64,000 nt of DNA. Origin: Pedobacter sp. Leaf41 (GTDB lineage Bacteria; Bacteroidota; Bacteroidia; Sphingobacteriales; Sphingobacteriaceae). Shown piece by piece: positions 15,227 to 25,100 of the stretch; positions within the stretch are counted from its first letter, which is position 1; the number at the start of each line of letters is the position of its first letter. Both the position numbers and the translations under genes were made by a program. The DNA lies in the NCBI RefSeq assembly GCF_001422545.1, contig NZ_LMLE01000006.1, forward strand, positions 685,295 through 749,294. Direction: 5' to 3'. The notes under the pieces were generated by a model. The model was not told the DNA's origin. It did not search any database and saw only the letters and a program-made list of their open reading frames with translations.

Positions 15227-17062
15227 ATGGCATATAAAAGTTTAGCAGAATGTGTTTCCGATCTTGAAAAACACGGTCATCTAATCAGGATTAAAGAAGA
15301 AGTAGATCCTCATTTAGAAATGGCCGCCATCCATTTAAGGGTTTATGAGAAACAAGGCCCTGCTTTGTTGTTTGAGAATGTGAAGGGTAGTCCTTTTCCG
15401 GCGGTTTCTAATTTGTTTGGAACTTTGGAGCGGTCGAAATTCATATTCAGAGAGACTTTGCCAAAAGTGCAGCAATTGGTTTCTTTGCGAAATGATCCAA
15501 TAAAAGCATTGAAAAATCCTTTCAAGTATGCTGGATCAGCAATGTCGGCATTGTCGGCGTTGCCTATGAAAACGCCATCTACGAAAAACAACTTTCTGAA
15601 AACCTCTATCAGTAAATTGCCGCAAATTGTAAACTGGCCCATGGATGGAGGGCCTTTTGTAACGATGCCACAGGTTTATACTGAAGACATTGATAAGCCT
15701 GGAGTTTTAAATGCAAATTTAGGGATGTACCGCATTCAATTGGGCGGGAACGATTATATTCAAGACAAGGAGATCGGTCTCCATTATCAAATTCACCGGG
15801 GCATTGGTGTTCACCAATCTAAAGCGAATAAAGCAGGTTTACCACTTAAGGTAAGCATTTTTGTGGGTGGTCCGCCATCTCATCCTCTGGCTGCGGTAAT
15901 GCCATTGCCAGAAGGTTTATCAGAAATGACTTTTGCCGGAGCATTAGGCGATAGAAGATTCCGCTACTTTTACGATGATGAAGGATTTTGCATCTCTGCT
16001 GATGCCGATTTTATTATCACGGGAACTGTTTATCCAAATGAAAACAAGCCAGAAGGCCCTTTCGGCGATCATTTAGGTTATTATAGCCTTACGCACCCTT
16101 TTCCCTTGATGAAGGTGCATAACGTATACCATAAAAAAGATGCCATCTGGTCGTTCACAGTTGTTGGAAGGCCGCCGCAGGAAGACACAAGCTTCGGCGC
16201 ATTAATTCACGAAATTACAGGATCGGCCATTCCACAAGAAATTCATGGATTGAAAGAGGTACATGCTGTTGATGCAGCTGGTGTTCATCCTTTACTGTTT
16301 GCAATCGGAAGCGAACGTTATACGCCATATTTAAAAGAACGAAGACCACAGGAAATTTTGACTATTGCCAACCATATCCTGGGTAAAAATCAACTCAGTT
16401 TAGCTAAATATGTTTTCATCGCCGCTAAAGAGGATGATGAAAAATTAAGTACACATCACATTCAGGATTTTATTACTCATATTTTGGAAAGGGTAGATTT
16501 AACCAGAGATATCCATTTCTATACCAACACCACCATCGATACGTTGGATTACAGTGGCGATGGTTTAAATAGTGGATCGAAGGTTGTTATTGCGGCAGCG
16601 GGGGAGAAGAAACGAAATTTGTGGGATAAAAAGCCTGAAAGCTTAAAGTTAGGGGATGGTTGCTATCAATCTCATCTTGCTATCCCTGGTGTTTTAGTTA
16701 TTGAATGCGACAAATATATCAGTGCCGAAAAAACAGCAGCAGAAATTGCTTTGTTAAACATCACCTTAATCGATCAGGATCTTTCCGGATTACCATTAAT
16801 TGTATTAGCCGATGATTCTGAATTTACAGCAGCAAATATTGATAATCTAGTTTGGATTACTTTTACCCGAAGTAATCCCGCTGCCGATATTTATGGTATT
16901 AATGACTTTACTATCAATAAACACTGGGGTTGCAAAGGCCCAATGATTATTGATGCAAGGAAAAAGGCTCATCATGCTCCTGAACTTATTAAAGACAAAA
17001 ATGTGGAGGAAAAAATTGATGCTTTGGCTAAGACAGGAATGCCGCTCCATGGAATAATTTAG
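15227..17062 (+). CDS. UbiD-family decarboxylase (possible menaquinone-type)
   Basis: A 611-residue enzyme from the ATG at 15227. An earlier in-frame ATG at 15158 would prepend 23 residues read through the dps terminator, so I reject it. UbiD enzymes use prenylated FMN to decarboxylate aromatic or unsaturated acids. The family is shown by LLFENVKGSPFPAVSNLFG, the HYQIHRGIGVH region, GPFGDHLGYYS and FGALIHEITGSAIPQEIHGL with AVDAAGVHPL. The roughly 610-residue form common in Bacteroidota is often annotated as a menaquinone-biosynthesis decarboxylase; the substrate cannot be settled from sequence. No UbiX flavin prenyltransferase lies nearby. Confidence 0.85.
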   Translation: MAYKSLAECVSDLEKHGHLIRIKEEVDPHLEMAAIHLRVYEKQGPALLFENVKGSPFPAVSNLFGTLERSKFIFRETLPKVQQLVSLRNDPIKALKNPFKYAGSAMSALSALPMKTPSTKNNFLKTSISKLPQIVNWPMDGGPFVTMPQVYTEDIDKPGVLNANLGMYRIQLGGNDYIQDKEIGLHYQIHRGIGVHQSKANKAGLPLKVSIFVGGPPSHPLAAVMPLPEGLSEMTFAGALGDRRFRYFYDDEGFCISADADFIITGTVYPNENKPEGPFGDHLGYYSLTHPFPLMKVHNVYHKKDAIWSFTVVGRPPQEDTSFGALIHEITGSAIPQEIHGLKEVHAVDAAGVHPLLFAIGSERYTPYLKERRPQEILTIANHILGKNQLSLAKYVFIAAKEDDEKLSTHHIQDFITHILERVDLTRDIHFYTNTTIDTLDYSGDGLNSGSKVVIAAAGEKKRNLWDKKPESLKLGDGCYQSHLAIPGVLVIECDKYISAEKTAAEIALLNITLIDQDLSGLPLIVLADDSEFTAANIDNLVWITFTRSNPAADIYGINDFTINKHWGCKGPMIIDARKKAHHAPELIKDKNVEEKIDALAKTGMPLHGII

Positions 17063-17098
17063 TTGAATATTTGAAAATATTTGCCCATTTTTAGGTAC

Positions 17099-19531
17099 AT
17101 GTTTTGCGTTTTACCTCAACTTTCGCGTGCCTTCGCTATCATTTTATTAATACTTTGTTGCTGGATGAAGTTGTCCGCTCAAGAGGTTGACAGTTTGATA
17201 AAGGTAATTCGTCAGTATGGACAGCAGAATGCAACCTCTAGCATCTTTGTTCACTTTGATAAAAACGTTTATTCCAATAACGATCAGGTTTGGTTTACCG
17301 GATATTTACTCGAAGGTGTTGCCCCAATAGCCGATTACCATACTTTACATCTTGCATTGGTAAACAATGCTGATAGTTCGGTAGTTCTTCAAAAGAAATT
17401 TTTAATTCATGAAGGATTTGCATTCGGAGATTTAGTTTTGCCAGATTCGCTGCCAGGCGGATCTTACCGTTTTGTAGTGAATACCAATATTAGGGTAGCT
17501 GGCTTTAACGTTTCTGATTTTATTCAGCCAATTACCATAAAATCGACCACAAAAAATCTTTTGCAACCCAGTATTTCCATTTTTAAATCTTACAATGATC
17601 AAACTCAAAATGGAACCATGTTGCTTAAAGTTTTGACGAGTGATAATCGTTTTGTTGAAAATGCTGAAGTGAAGTACACCATTGGTCGTGATTCGATTTT
17701 GAAAAGAGCTTCGTCAAAAACGAGCGTGATTGGAGAAATGATGATTGATTTCCCAGCAAACAAAATTAACGCGAAGAACAATTTATTAAGCATTGCAATA
17801 AAAAAAGATCATCAGGTTAAATATCTCAAGCACGAATTGCCAATAATCAACGGAAAAAAATTTCAAATTAATTTCTATCCTGAAAGTGGCTATTTGGTTA
17901 ATGGATTGTTTAGTAATGTGGGGATTGAAATTAAAGACTTAATCCATACTCCTCTTCTTACAAAGGCAGTTTTGTATGAAAATGGTAAAGCTATCGATAC
18001 TGTCAATACGAATTCTACCGGGCTTAGCTTTTTCTCTCTCATTCCCAATATCAAATTGAAATACAGCCTAAAAGTATTAACTGGTGATATTGAAGGAGAT
18101 CATTATGATTTGCCACCTATTTTGAGTGCGGGTGTGACGATGCATGCCAATAATGTAATCGCTGAAAAAGACTTTCGTTTAAAATTACAAAGTAGTTTTG
18201 ATACTGAAGTTCATGTTGTGGTTCATAATTATAACGATCTCTATTTGCACAGCGAGATTGCCTTAAAACATGGTGTTACTCAAAATGTTAGACTTGATCT
18301 AGATTCTGTACCGATGGGATTAAATGCCATAACCTTATTAGATAGTGATTTCAAGCCTCTTGCGGAACGAATTTTTTTTAGCCATTACGATCAAACGTAC
18401 CAATTGCAAATTTCAACTGATAAGGATGTATATGGTACGAGGGATAGTGTTCGATTGGATATCCATACGATTACCAGAAGCACAAACTCCCTTCAAGGTT
18501 TGGTATCTATTTCATGTACACAAGCTAACCGATTCTCTGAATTAAATAATATAAATATTGTAGACTATGCATTGCTAGAAAGAGAATTGGTAAACTTACC
18601 GGCTAACCCGATGGGAATCAAAGTTACGGATCGCGAGTATTTAAATAATATTCTGCTGGTGAAAGGGTGGAGGCGGTATCATTGGCCCCTGTTAAGGGAT
18701 AGCTTATTTGCGCAAAAGAAAATAATTAATGAGGAAGTTAGCGGCCAGATCAGAAAAGGGAAGAAAAACGTAATGCTACCTATGGAATTATTTGCGATCG
18801 CCAAGAGTACTGTTCATAACATTTCATCAGATAGTACCGGAAAATTCAAAATTCCTTATTCTAGTTTAATTACGGATGATAAAGATGATGTATGGGTGAA
18901 CCTTAACCATAAAAACGCATCCTATTATACATTAGAAATTCATGACCCGGCTGAAGAGCTTAAAAAAAATATTAGAGCGGAGCATTATGAAGAAGTAGTT
19001 GCAAACTTATTAAAACCAGTTATTAATCAAGTTTTTCCTGATCCTGGTGGTATAAATCTAAAAGAAGTAGTGATCAAGAGTGATAAAGGCGAAAAAATTG
19101 ATTTTGCCAATAATGGTTATATGAATAATTGTGGTGATTATGTCTGTCCTAATCACATTTTAAATTGTGTAAATCATTTTGGAAATTCTGATAACACAAG
19201 CCCTATAGAGGGAGGTCAGTATCGGAAGCAAAATGGTGGAATTACCATTTATCATGGTTGTGCAGAGCGTAAGAAAGATGCCAATATTTCTATTTTGAGG
19301 GGGATAAAACTCGGGAAGGAGTTTTATAAATTCGAGTTGGATAATAAGGATGAACCTATTAATATGTCAACTATATTTTGGGATTATCAACAAGTTTTAG
19401 ATTCTGAAGGGAAAGCTAACCTAAATTTTACTACAGGTGATTTAACAGGCCGTTTCAAGATTGTAGTGCAAGGTGTTACTGCCAATGGACCAATTTATGG
19501 CGAACATTACATCACAGTCAAGCGGCCATAA
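17099..19531 (+). CDS. Large exported protein with macroglobulin-like (MG2) N-terminus
   Basis: An 810-residue protein counted from the ATG at 17099; an in-frame TTG at 17081 is a weaker start. A signal peptide (FAIILLILCCW, cleavage near LSAQ) is followed by a beta domain whose SSIFVHFDKNVYSNNDQVWFTG resembles in part the MG2 domain of alpha-2-macroglobulins. Further beta-rich domains follow. Near residue 505 lies the LLVKGWRRYHW motif seen in a group of Bacteroidota exported proteins, and the C-terminus (IFWDYQQVLDSEGKANL) again resembles macroglobulin beta-sandwiches. No thioester motif is present. The role is not known; association with TonB-dependent uptake or the outer membrane is a guess. 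It begins 36 bases after the UbiD gene. Confidence 0.7.
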   Translation: MFCVLPQLSRAFAIILLILCCWMKLSAQEVDSLIKVIRQYGQQNATSSIFVHFDKNVYSNNDQVWFTGYLLEGVAPIADYHTLHLALVNNADSSVVLQKKFLIHEGFAFGDLVLPDSLPGGSYRFVVNTNIRVAGFNVSDFIQPITIKSTTKNLLQPSISIFKSYNDQTQNGTMLLKVLTSDNRFVENAEVKYTIGRDSILKRASSKTSVIGEMMIDFPANKINAKNNLLSIAIKKDHQVKYLKHELPIINGKKFQINFYPESGYLVNGLFSNVGIEIKDLIHTPLLTKAVLYENGKAIDTVNTNSTGLSFFSLIPNIKLKYSLKVLTGDIEGDHYDLPPILSAGVTMHANNVIAEKDFRLKLQSSFDTEVHVVVHNYNDLYLHSEIALKHGVTQNVRLDLDSVPMGLNAITLLDSDFKPLAERIFFSHYDQTYQLQISTDKDVYGTRDSVRLDIHTITRSTNSLQGLVSISCTQANRFSELNNINIVDYALLERELVNLPANPMGIKVTDREYLNNILLVKGWRRYHWPLLRDSLFAQKKIINEEVSGQIRKGKKNVMLPMELFAIAKSTVHNISSDSTGKFKIPYSSLITDDKDDVWVNLNHKNASYYTLEIHDPAEELKKNIRAEHYEEVVANLLKPVINQVFPDPGGINLKEVVIKSDKGEKIDFANNGYMNNCGDYVCPNHILNCVNHFGNSDNTSPIEGGQYRKQNGGITIYHGCAERKKDANISILRGIKLGKEFYKFELDNKDEPINMSTIFWDYQQVLDSEGKANLNFTTGDLTGRFKIVVQGVTANGPIYGEHYITVKRP

Positions 19532-19564
19532 AAAAAGCTCCCGAATTTCATCGAGAGCTTTTAA
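19531..19564. terminator. Bidirectional terminator
   Basis: AAAAGCTC (19533-19540) pairs with GAGCTTTT (19555-19562), loop of 14 bases, with A/T runs on both sides. It ends the macroglobulin-like gene and the convergent OmpP1-like gene. Confidence 0.75.
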
Positions 19565-19581
19565 TAAAGTGTCATCTATTC

Positions 19582-21105
19582 TTAAAATCTAACTCCGAAA
19601 GTTAAGAATACATTGTTTCTATTGCTCTTAACATCTGCAACAGGTTCAGAATAATCATCTAGTAAATAAGGACTAGAATTGAAATTCGTTTTATAATTCT
19701 GATAAGCCAAATCGAAATAGTAGTTATCAACACGGTAACCAATACCGCCAGTTAAAAACTGGCCTTGGTAAAAAGAATTCGATCCACCTTGAATACCATT
19801 TCCGTTTACACCATAACCACCTCTCAAACTTACTTCATTGCTCACTTTAACTTCTGCACCAACTCTATAGTTTATAGCTTCTTTGTACGATGCTTTCACA
19901 AACGCATTATTGTCGCTAATTGTTGATGAACTTGCGCCGCCATCTGCTGAGAAACGCATCGATGAATAGTCAATATAATCAACATCTGCGGAGATCAAAG
20001 CAATGTTACTGATTACATAGCTTAAACCTGCCGACGCTTTTAATGGCGTACGCAAATTATAAGTGAAATCGTAATACCTGCTTGGGCTATTAATTGATGA
20101 AGCTGCATTAGTTGCATTTCCTGCTAATCTTGCTTGCAAAGTTTCGGTTGTATTATCCTGAATATTAAGCCATGTTGGAGTCTGGAAGTTTAATCCAATC
20201 CTCAACTCTGGAACCGGGCGATAAATCATTCCTAACTTTAAATTGAATCCATTACCCCGAGACTGTTGATATCTAAGATGAGTTAAGGTGTAATTTTCGT
20301 TGCCAGTGTAAGCAGGAATTGCGTCGTCATAAGAATTAACAATACCTGACTCTGTAAAAGAAGCATCACTAGTATATTTAACATTCACAAAACTCGCTGT
20401 TCCACCTATATATAATTTATTCGAAAAATTAAGTGCTCCGGCTATATTAAATTCTGAAGTAGATCCCAGTCTGCTTTCTGTCCAATTTTGATTGAAGTTT
20501 GCATTATTATAAGGTTCTGCCGAGAAACCATTTGGATAGTTTGGGGCATTTTTATTGATTAGATAACTATCGTAAGCATCACCCGCAACTGAATTTTCAG
20601 TACCAAAACCATTAGCCTGATCAACATAAGAGTCTCTTATTGAACTATTGGTATTAATGCCATTATAGTCGATGTTATTGAGAAAATCATTGTTTCTTGT
20701 ATAACTAAGGCCGAACACAGTACTAACCAAGCCTTTATTAACATCAGAACCTTTAAGTTTTGCGGCTGGATTATAAAATACAACGCCTAGGTTATTTAGA
20801 TTGATTTGACTTTTGTTGGATTTAATGTTGTTGCCTAAATAAGAACTTTCGTTGGAAACGCTATTAAATTCAGGAGTGATGTTAAATTCAGATTTGGTGA
20901 ATAACCCAAGGCCTGCAGGATTCGCATTGATTGATCCTATGTCGCCACCGACACCAATTTGAGCACCAGCCATTCCTTTAAAACGTGATGAACTCCCATA
21001 ATTTGTTTGCGAAAATCGGAACGCGTCAGGGGCATAACTCTGTGCGTATGCTGAACCAATGGTAGCTACTGTAGCTACCATGGAAGCCAATATATATTTT
21101 TTCAT
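19582..21105 (-). CDS. OmpP1/FadL-family outer-membrane protein
   Basis: A 507-residue outer-membrane beta-barrel with an N-terminal signal peptide (cleavage after SAYA). The mature start YAPDAFRFSQTNYGSSSRF and the segment GVGGDIGSINANPAGLG are the usual hallmarks of Bacteroidota OmpP1/FadL-like proteins. These barrels carry long-chain fatty acids or other hydrophobic compounds. The C-terminus ends in Phe (FLTFGVRF), as expected for a barrel. It is encoded downstream of the Gly/Tyr-rich lipoprotein gene with 24 bases between, so the pair is very likely one operon. The transported substrate is unknown. Confidence 0.87.
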   Translation of the reverse strand: MKKYILASMVATVATIGSAYAQSYAPDAFRFSQTNYGSSSRFKGMAGAQIGVGGDIGSINANPAGLGLFTKSEFNITPEFNSVSNESSYLGNNIKSNKSQINLNNLGVVFYNPAAKLKGSDVNKGLVSTVFGLSYTRNNDFLNNIDYNGINTNSSIRDSYVDQANGFGTENSVAGDAYDSYLINKNAPNYPNGFSAEPYNNANFNQNWTESRLGSTSEFNIAGALNFSNKLYIGGTASFVNVKYTSDASFTESGIVNSYDDAIPAYTGNENYTLTHLRYQQSRGNGFNLKLGMIYRPVPELRIGLNFQTPTWLNIQDNTTETLQARLAGNATNAASSINSPSRYYDFTYNLRTPLKASAGLSYVISNIALISADVDYIDYSSMRFSADGGASSSTISDNNAFVKASYKEAINYRVGAEVKVSNEVSLRGGYGVNGNGIQGGSNSFYQGQFLTGGIGYRVDNYYFDLAYQNYKTNFNSSPYLLDDYSEPVADVKSNRNNVFLTFGVRF

Positions 21106-21129
21106 TTAATGTGCTTTATTTGTAAGATA

Positions 21130-22137
21130 TTAACCTCGTCCTGCTCTTGATGGTCTGGAACCACCACCGCCGCCACCGCCATTAGAACCGCCGCCGCTGC
21201 TTCCACTACTTGATGGAGGTGGAGAATATGTTGGTCTGCTCATTTCAGTTCTTTGAGGTTGTTGAGGTGTGTAATTTTCGTTTCTGGTCGGTCTACTACC
21301 TTGTGTTCCTTGCGGAGTGTAGCCTCTTCCAGCATTATTACTAACTGGTCCTTGATTACGGGAAGGTCTTCCTGCGTTATAATTTGGTGCATAGCTTTGA
21401 CCTGTTTGGCCGTTTGGATTTGCAATACCCGATCTACTTGGTCTTCCAACATTCCCTGCAGTACCATTTCCATAAGATCTTGGAATACCTCTATCGCTAC
21501 TTCCTGGTCTAGGTCTGTAATTGTTATTGGTAATAACGCCGCCGCCATAATAGCCGCCGCCTAGGCCCCAGCCACCACCGTACCAGCCACCGCCGCCCCA
21601 ACCGAAGCGATCGTAATATGAATATGGCCCCCAATTGTTCCAGCCCCAGTTATTCCAACCGTAGCCCATGTTACCATAGTAAAAAGGATTATTCCAGATG
21701 CTGCCGTAGCCGAAGCCACCGCCCCAACCGAAACCACCACCCCAGCCACCTAATCCATAGCCATTATTCCAACCCATGCCATAACCTAAATAAGTGGTTG
21801 CGCCATAACTGTTGCCATAATTAAAGTTTTCGTAATACGGATCGTAATAGCCACGAAAGCTACTGCCGTTGTAGAAACGATTAATTCTGGAAGAGTAGTC
21901 CATATCGTAATAAGGATTGCTGGTGCCATAATATTCATCGTAATCTTCGGTTTGTCCTTGTACCTGTGCCTGAACTTGATTTTGAGGAGGAACGTAAGCT
22001 TCTACCTCTCTCGCCTTTGCCACGGAATTATATACATCATCATTGGCTTTGGTTTGGGCCAATTTTGTTGTAGAGCATGATGCCACCAACCCTGCAGCAG
22101 CAATCATTACAATGGGTAAAAATTTAATTGGTTTCAT
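21130..22137 (-). CDS. Gly/Tyr/Trp-rich lipoprotein
   Basis: A 335-residue lipoprotein with a lipobox at Cys21 (LVASC). Residues 22-90 are ordinary acidic sequence. From about residue 95 to 210 the protein is extremely rich in Gly, Tyr, Trp and Asn (blocks such as GGWGGGFGWGGGFGYG and WNNWGWNNWG). The rest is rich in Arg, Pro, Ser, Gln and Gly and ends in a poly-Gly stretch. The composition is typical of disordered, possibly condensing or surface-coating chains. It precedes the OmpP1-like gene in the same operon, so it may cover or assist that porin on the outer membrane; this is an inference. I do not know the family. Confidence 0.75.
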   Translation of the reverse strand: MKPIKFLPIVMIAAAGLVASCSTTKLAQTKANDDVYNSVAKAREVEAYVPPQNQVQAQVQGQTEDYDEYYGTSNPYYDMDYSSRINRFYNGSSFRGYYDPYYENFNYGNSYGATTYLGYGMGWNNGYGLGGWGGGFGWGGGFGYGSIWNNPFYYGNMGYGWNNWGWNNWGPYSYYDRFGWGGGGWYGGGWGLGGGYYGGGVITNNNYRPRPGSSDRGIPRSYGNGTAGNVGRPSRSGIANPNGQTGQSYAPNYNAGRPSRNQGPVSNNAGRGYTPQGTQGSRPTRNENYTPQQPQRTEMSRPTYSPPPSSSGSSGGGSNGGGGGGGSRPSRAGRG

Positions 22138-22335
22138 TGTGTTTATATTTAGTTGTGTGTGTTCACTAATTTACTAAAAATGGATCAAATCTACTAAAAA
22201 TCAACTATTTAATTAGTCAGATTTATGTATTAATGCAAATGCTTTCTCTCTATAATCGTTTTGTAGGCATAAATTTATAAATTTGTGATCTAATTTCACC
22301 TTTTTAATACACAAATTACGTTCCAAATACATAAG

Positions 22336-23808
22336 ATGAGCAAAGAAATTACAAGCAGAGAAGCAGATTATTCTCAATGGTATAATGATATCGTTATAAA
22401 AGCCGATCTGGCTGAGCATTCGGCAGTTAGAGGCTGCATGGTAATTAAACCTAATGGTTATGCTATATGGGAAAAAATGCAGGCAGTATTGGATAAAATG
22501 TTTAAAGATACTGGTCATCAGAATGCCTATTTTCCATTGTTCATTCCGAAGTCATTTTTTTCAAAGGAAGCCTCTCACGTTGAGGGTTTTGCCACAGAAT
22601 GTGCTGTAGTGACACATTACCGTCTAAAAAATGACGATAATGGCAATATTGTGGTGGATGAAACTGCCAAATTAGAAGAGGAGCTTATCGTTCGCCCAAC
22701 CTCGGAGACTATCATCTGGAATACTTATAGAGGATGGATTCAATCTTATCGTGATTTGCCAATTTTAATTAATCAATGGGCTAACGTAGTTAGATGGGAA
22801 ATGCGCACCAGGTTGTTTCTTCGTACAGCCGAATTTTTATGGCAGGAAGGGCATACCGCTCATGCAACTGCTGAAGAAGCGATTGAAGAAACAGAACGTA
22901 TGTTGCACATCTATGCCGATTTTGCTGAAAATTGGTTGGCCGTTCCAGTAGTTAGGGGAAGAAAATCCCCAAATGAAAGATTTGCCGGTGCTTTAGATAC
23001 CTATTGTATTGAAGCCCTAATGCAAGATGGAAAGGCGTTACAGGCGGGTACTTCCCATTTCTTAGGTCAGAATTTTGCCAAAGCTTTTGATGTAAAGTTT
23101 ACTGGAAAAGATGGTAAGCTAGATCATGTTTGGGCAACATCATGGGGCGTTTCTACGCGTTTGATGGGGGCTCTCATTATGGCACACAGCGATGATTCAG
23201 GACTTATTATCCCACCTAAATTGGCGCCAATTCAAGTGGTAATTGTTCCAATTTACAAGGGAGATGATGACTTAGCGAAAATTTCGGCTTATGTAAATGA
23301 GTTAACAATGCGCTTAAAAGGAATGGGTGTTTCGGTAAAATACGATGACAGAGATACACAACGTCCGGGCTTTAAATTTGCTGATTATGAATTGAAAGGC
23401 GTACCAGTACGTATTGCTATTGGTGGCCGCGACTTAGAAAATAAAACAGTGGAAATTGCCCGTAGAGATACGAAAGTTAAACAAACTGTTCCACAGGAGG
23501 GTTTAGATATATACATTGTGAAGTTACTGGAAGATATTCAAACCAGTATGTTTAACAAGGCGCTAGCTTATCGTGATGAGCATATTACCGAAGCGAACAG
23601 CTATGAAGAGTTTAAGGAGTTGTTGGATGGCAAAGCTGGTTTTATTTCAGCCCATTGGGATGGAACTCCAGAAACAGAACAAAAAATTAAAGAAGAAACC
23701 AAAGCAACCATTCGTTGTATTCCTTTAGATAATAAATTGGAAGATGGGCTTTGTATTTATTCTGGGAAACCATCAATACAACGTGTTTTATTTGCGAGAG
23801 CATACTAA
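22336..23808 (+). CDS. proS: Prolyl-tRNA synthetase (eukaryote/archaea-like type)
   Basis: A 490-residue class II synthetase that charges tRNA-Pro. The short form without the bacterial editing insertion is seen. Motif 2 includes [27 protein letters not shown] and motif 3 holds [14 protein letters not shown]. The anticodon-binding domain lies at about 285-400, and the C-terminal zinc-type extension ends in RVLFARAY. Many Bacteroidota carry this type. The stop is followed directly by an AGTCNNN heptamer repeat. Its upstream gap of about 200 bases separates it from the divergent lipoprotein gene. Confidence 0.95.
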   Translation: MSKEITSREADYSQWYNDIVIKADLAEHSAVRGCMVIKPNGYAIWEKMQAVLDKMFKDTGHQNAYFPLFIPKSFFSKEASHVEGFATECAVVTHYRLKNDDNGNIVVDETAKLEEELIVRPTSETIIWNTYRGWIQSYRDLPILINQWANVVRWEMRTRLFLRTAEFLWQEGHTAHATAEEAIEETERMLHIYADFAENWLAVPVVRGRKSPNERFAGALDTYCIEALMQDGKALQAGTSHFLGQNFAKAFDVKFTGKDGKLDHVWATSWGVSTRLMGALIMAHSDDSGLIIPPKLAPIQVVIVPIYKGDDDLAKISAYVNELTMRLKGMGVSVKYDDRDTQRPGFKFADYELKGVPVRIAIGGRDLENKTVEIARRDTKVKQTVPQEGLDIYIVKLLEDIQTSMFNKALAYRDEHITEANSYEEFKELLDGKAGFISAHWDGTPETEQKIKEETKATIRCIPLDNKLEDGLCIYSGKPSIQRVLFARAY

Positions 23809-23810
23809 AA

Positions 23811-23838
23811 AGTCTTCAGTCGATAGTCCTGAGTCTTC
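23811..23838. repeat. Heptanucleotide repeat AGTCNNN, four units, after proS
   Basis: AGTC occurs at 23811, 23818, 23825 and 23832 with variable triplets ttc, gat, ctg, ttc. It starts two bases after the proS stop codon and matches the pattern at 11401-11425. Confidence 0.7.
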
Positions 23839-23870
23839 TTAATGATTGAAATATTAATGTAAAACTGTTT

Positions 23871-23900
23871 AGATAAGATTGGGAAATCTCAATCTTATCT
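23871..23900 (+). promoter_or_regulatory. Leader hairpin before the trans-sulfuration gene
   Basis: AGATAAGATTG (23871-23881) pairs perfectly with CAATCTTATCT (23890-23900), an 11-bp stem with an 8-base loop, ending 32 bases before the ATG at 23933. No T run follows, so it is not a terminator; it could be an operator or a regulatory RNA hairpin. The conserved cores of the SAM riboswitches that I know are not visible. Confidence 0.45.
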
Positions 23901-23932
23901 CGATACTTGAAGCGCACATCTCAAAAGAAAAA

Positions 23933-25072
23933 ATGAAATTCGGAACAAAAGCCATACACGCAGGTCAAGAACCTGATCCAACAACTGGTGCTGTAATGAC
24001 ACCAATTTACCAAACTTCTACTTATTGGCAAAAATCGCCAGGCGATAACAAAGGTTATGAGTACTCTCGGGGTACAAACCCTACACGTAAGGCATTAGAA
24101 GATTGCTTAGCCGCTTTGGAAAATGCTAAATATGGTTTGGCTTTTTCTAGCGGTATGGGGGCTACAGACGCAGTTTTAAAACTGCTTCAGCCGGGTGATG
24201 AAGTGATTACCGGAAATGATTTATATGGTGGCTCTTACAGGATATTCACTAAAATCTTCACTAAATATGGAATTAAATTCCACTTTTTAGATTTATCCAA
24301 ACCAGAAAATATTATACCCTATATTAACGATAAAACTAAGTTGGTTTGGATTGAAACACCCACAAATCCTACCATGCAAGTTGTTGATATTGAAGGTGTA
24401 GCAAAGATTACCAAAGAGAAAAAGATCCTATTAACAGTTGATAACACTTTCGCTTCGCCTTATTTGCAAAACCCTATCGATTTGGGAGCAGATATCGTGA
24501 TGCATTCGGTTACAAAATACATTGGTGGCCATTCGGATGTAGTGATGGGTGCATTGGTTACCAATGATGATCAATTGTACAAAGATTTATGGTTTATCTA
24601 TAATGCTTGTGGTGCAACGCCTGGGCCACAAGATTCATTTTTGGTTTTACGTGGAATAAAAACACTGCATTTGCGGATGAAAGCGCATTGTGAAAATGGC
24701 GAACGCATTGCCCATTACCTCAAAACACATCCAAAAGTAGACAAAATTTACTGGCCAGGATTTGAAGATCATCCAAACCATGATGTCGCTAAAAAACAAA
24801 TGAGAGGTTTCGGCGGTATGATTTCGATTTCATTAAAGGGAGCTGATTTACAGGAAACTTTTAGAATTGCATCAAATTTTAAAGTATTTACTTTGGCAGA
24901 GTCATTAGGTGGTGTAGAATCTTTGATTAATCATCCTGCAACGATGACCCATGGATCAATTCCGAAAGAGGAAAGAGAAAAAGTGGGCGTTATCGATAGC
25001 CTTTTGCGTTTAAGTGTAGGGGTTGAAGATATCGATGATTTGCTTGAAGATTTAGAAACTGCTTTAAAATAA
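23933..25072 (+). CDS. Cystathionine gamma-synthase/lyase-type trans-sulfuration enzyme
   Basis: A 379-residue PLP enzyme of the Cys/Met metabolism family. I chose the ATG at 23933 because it follows a purine-rich stretch and gives the standard MKFGTKAIHAGQ beginning; an earlier in-frame start at 23879 reads through the leader hairpin. The PLP lysine is Lys195 in MHSVTKYIGGHSDV. YEYSRGTNPTR, FSSGMGATDA and ETPTNPTMQV are all canonical. Sequence alone does not separate cystathionine gamma-synthase from gamma-lyase. The role is in the methionine/cysteine interconversion pathway. It is monocistronic between the hairpin and a strong terminator. Confidence 0.9.
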   Translation: MKFGTKAIHAGQEPDPTTGAVMTPIYQTSTYWQKSPGDNKGYEYSRGTNPTRKALEDCLAALENAKYGLAFSSGMGATDAVLKLLQPGDEVITGNDLYGGSYRIFTKIFTKYGIKFHFLDLSKPENIIPYINDKTKLVWIETPTNPTMQVVDIEGVAKITKEKKILLTVDNTFASPYLQNPIDLGADIVMHSVTKYIGGHSDVVMGALVTNDDQLYKDLWFIYNACGATPGPQDSFLVLRGIKTLHLRMKAHCENGERIAHYLKTHPKVDKIYWPGFEDHPNHDVAKKQMRGFGGMISISLKGADLQETFRIASNFKVFTLAESLGGVESLINHPATMTHGSIPKEEREKVGVIDSLLRLSVGVEDIDDLLEDLETALK

Positions 25073-25100
25073 GCATTTGAAAAAAAGCAATTAATAATTT

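Noticed and set aside
22278..22285. TAAATTTG as promoter of proS
   Set aside because: The nearest TTTG is only 14 bases upstream, too short for the usual 19-21 spacing, so evidence is weak.
23871..23900. SAM riboswitch before the trans-sulfuration gene
   Set aside because: A single hairpin is present, but conserved SAM-I or SAM-II core sequences were not recognised.
23879..23932. Earlier start for the trans-sulfuration enzyme
   Set aside because: It begins inside the leader hairpin and adds 18 residues not seen in the family.
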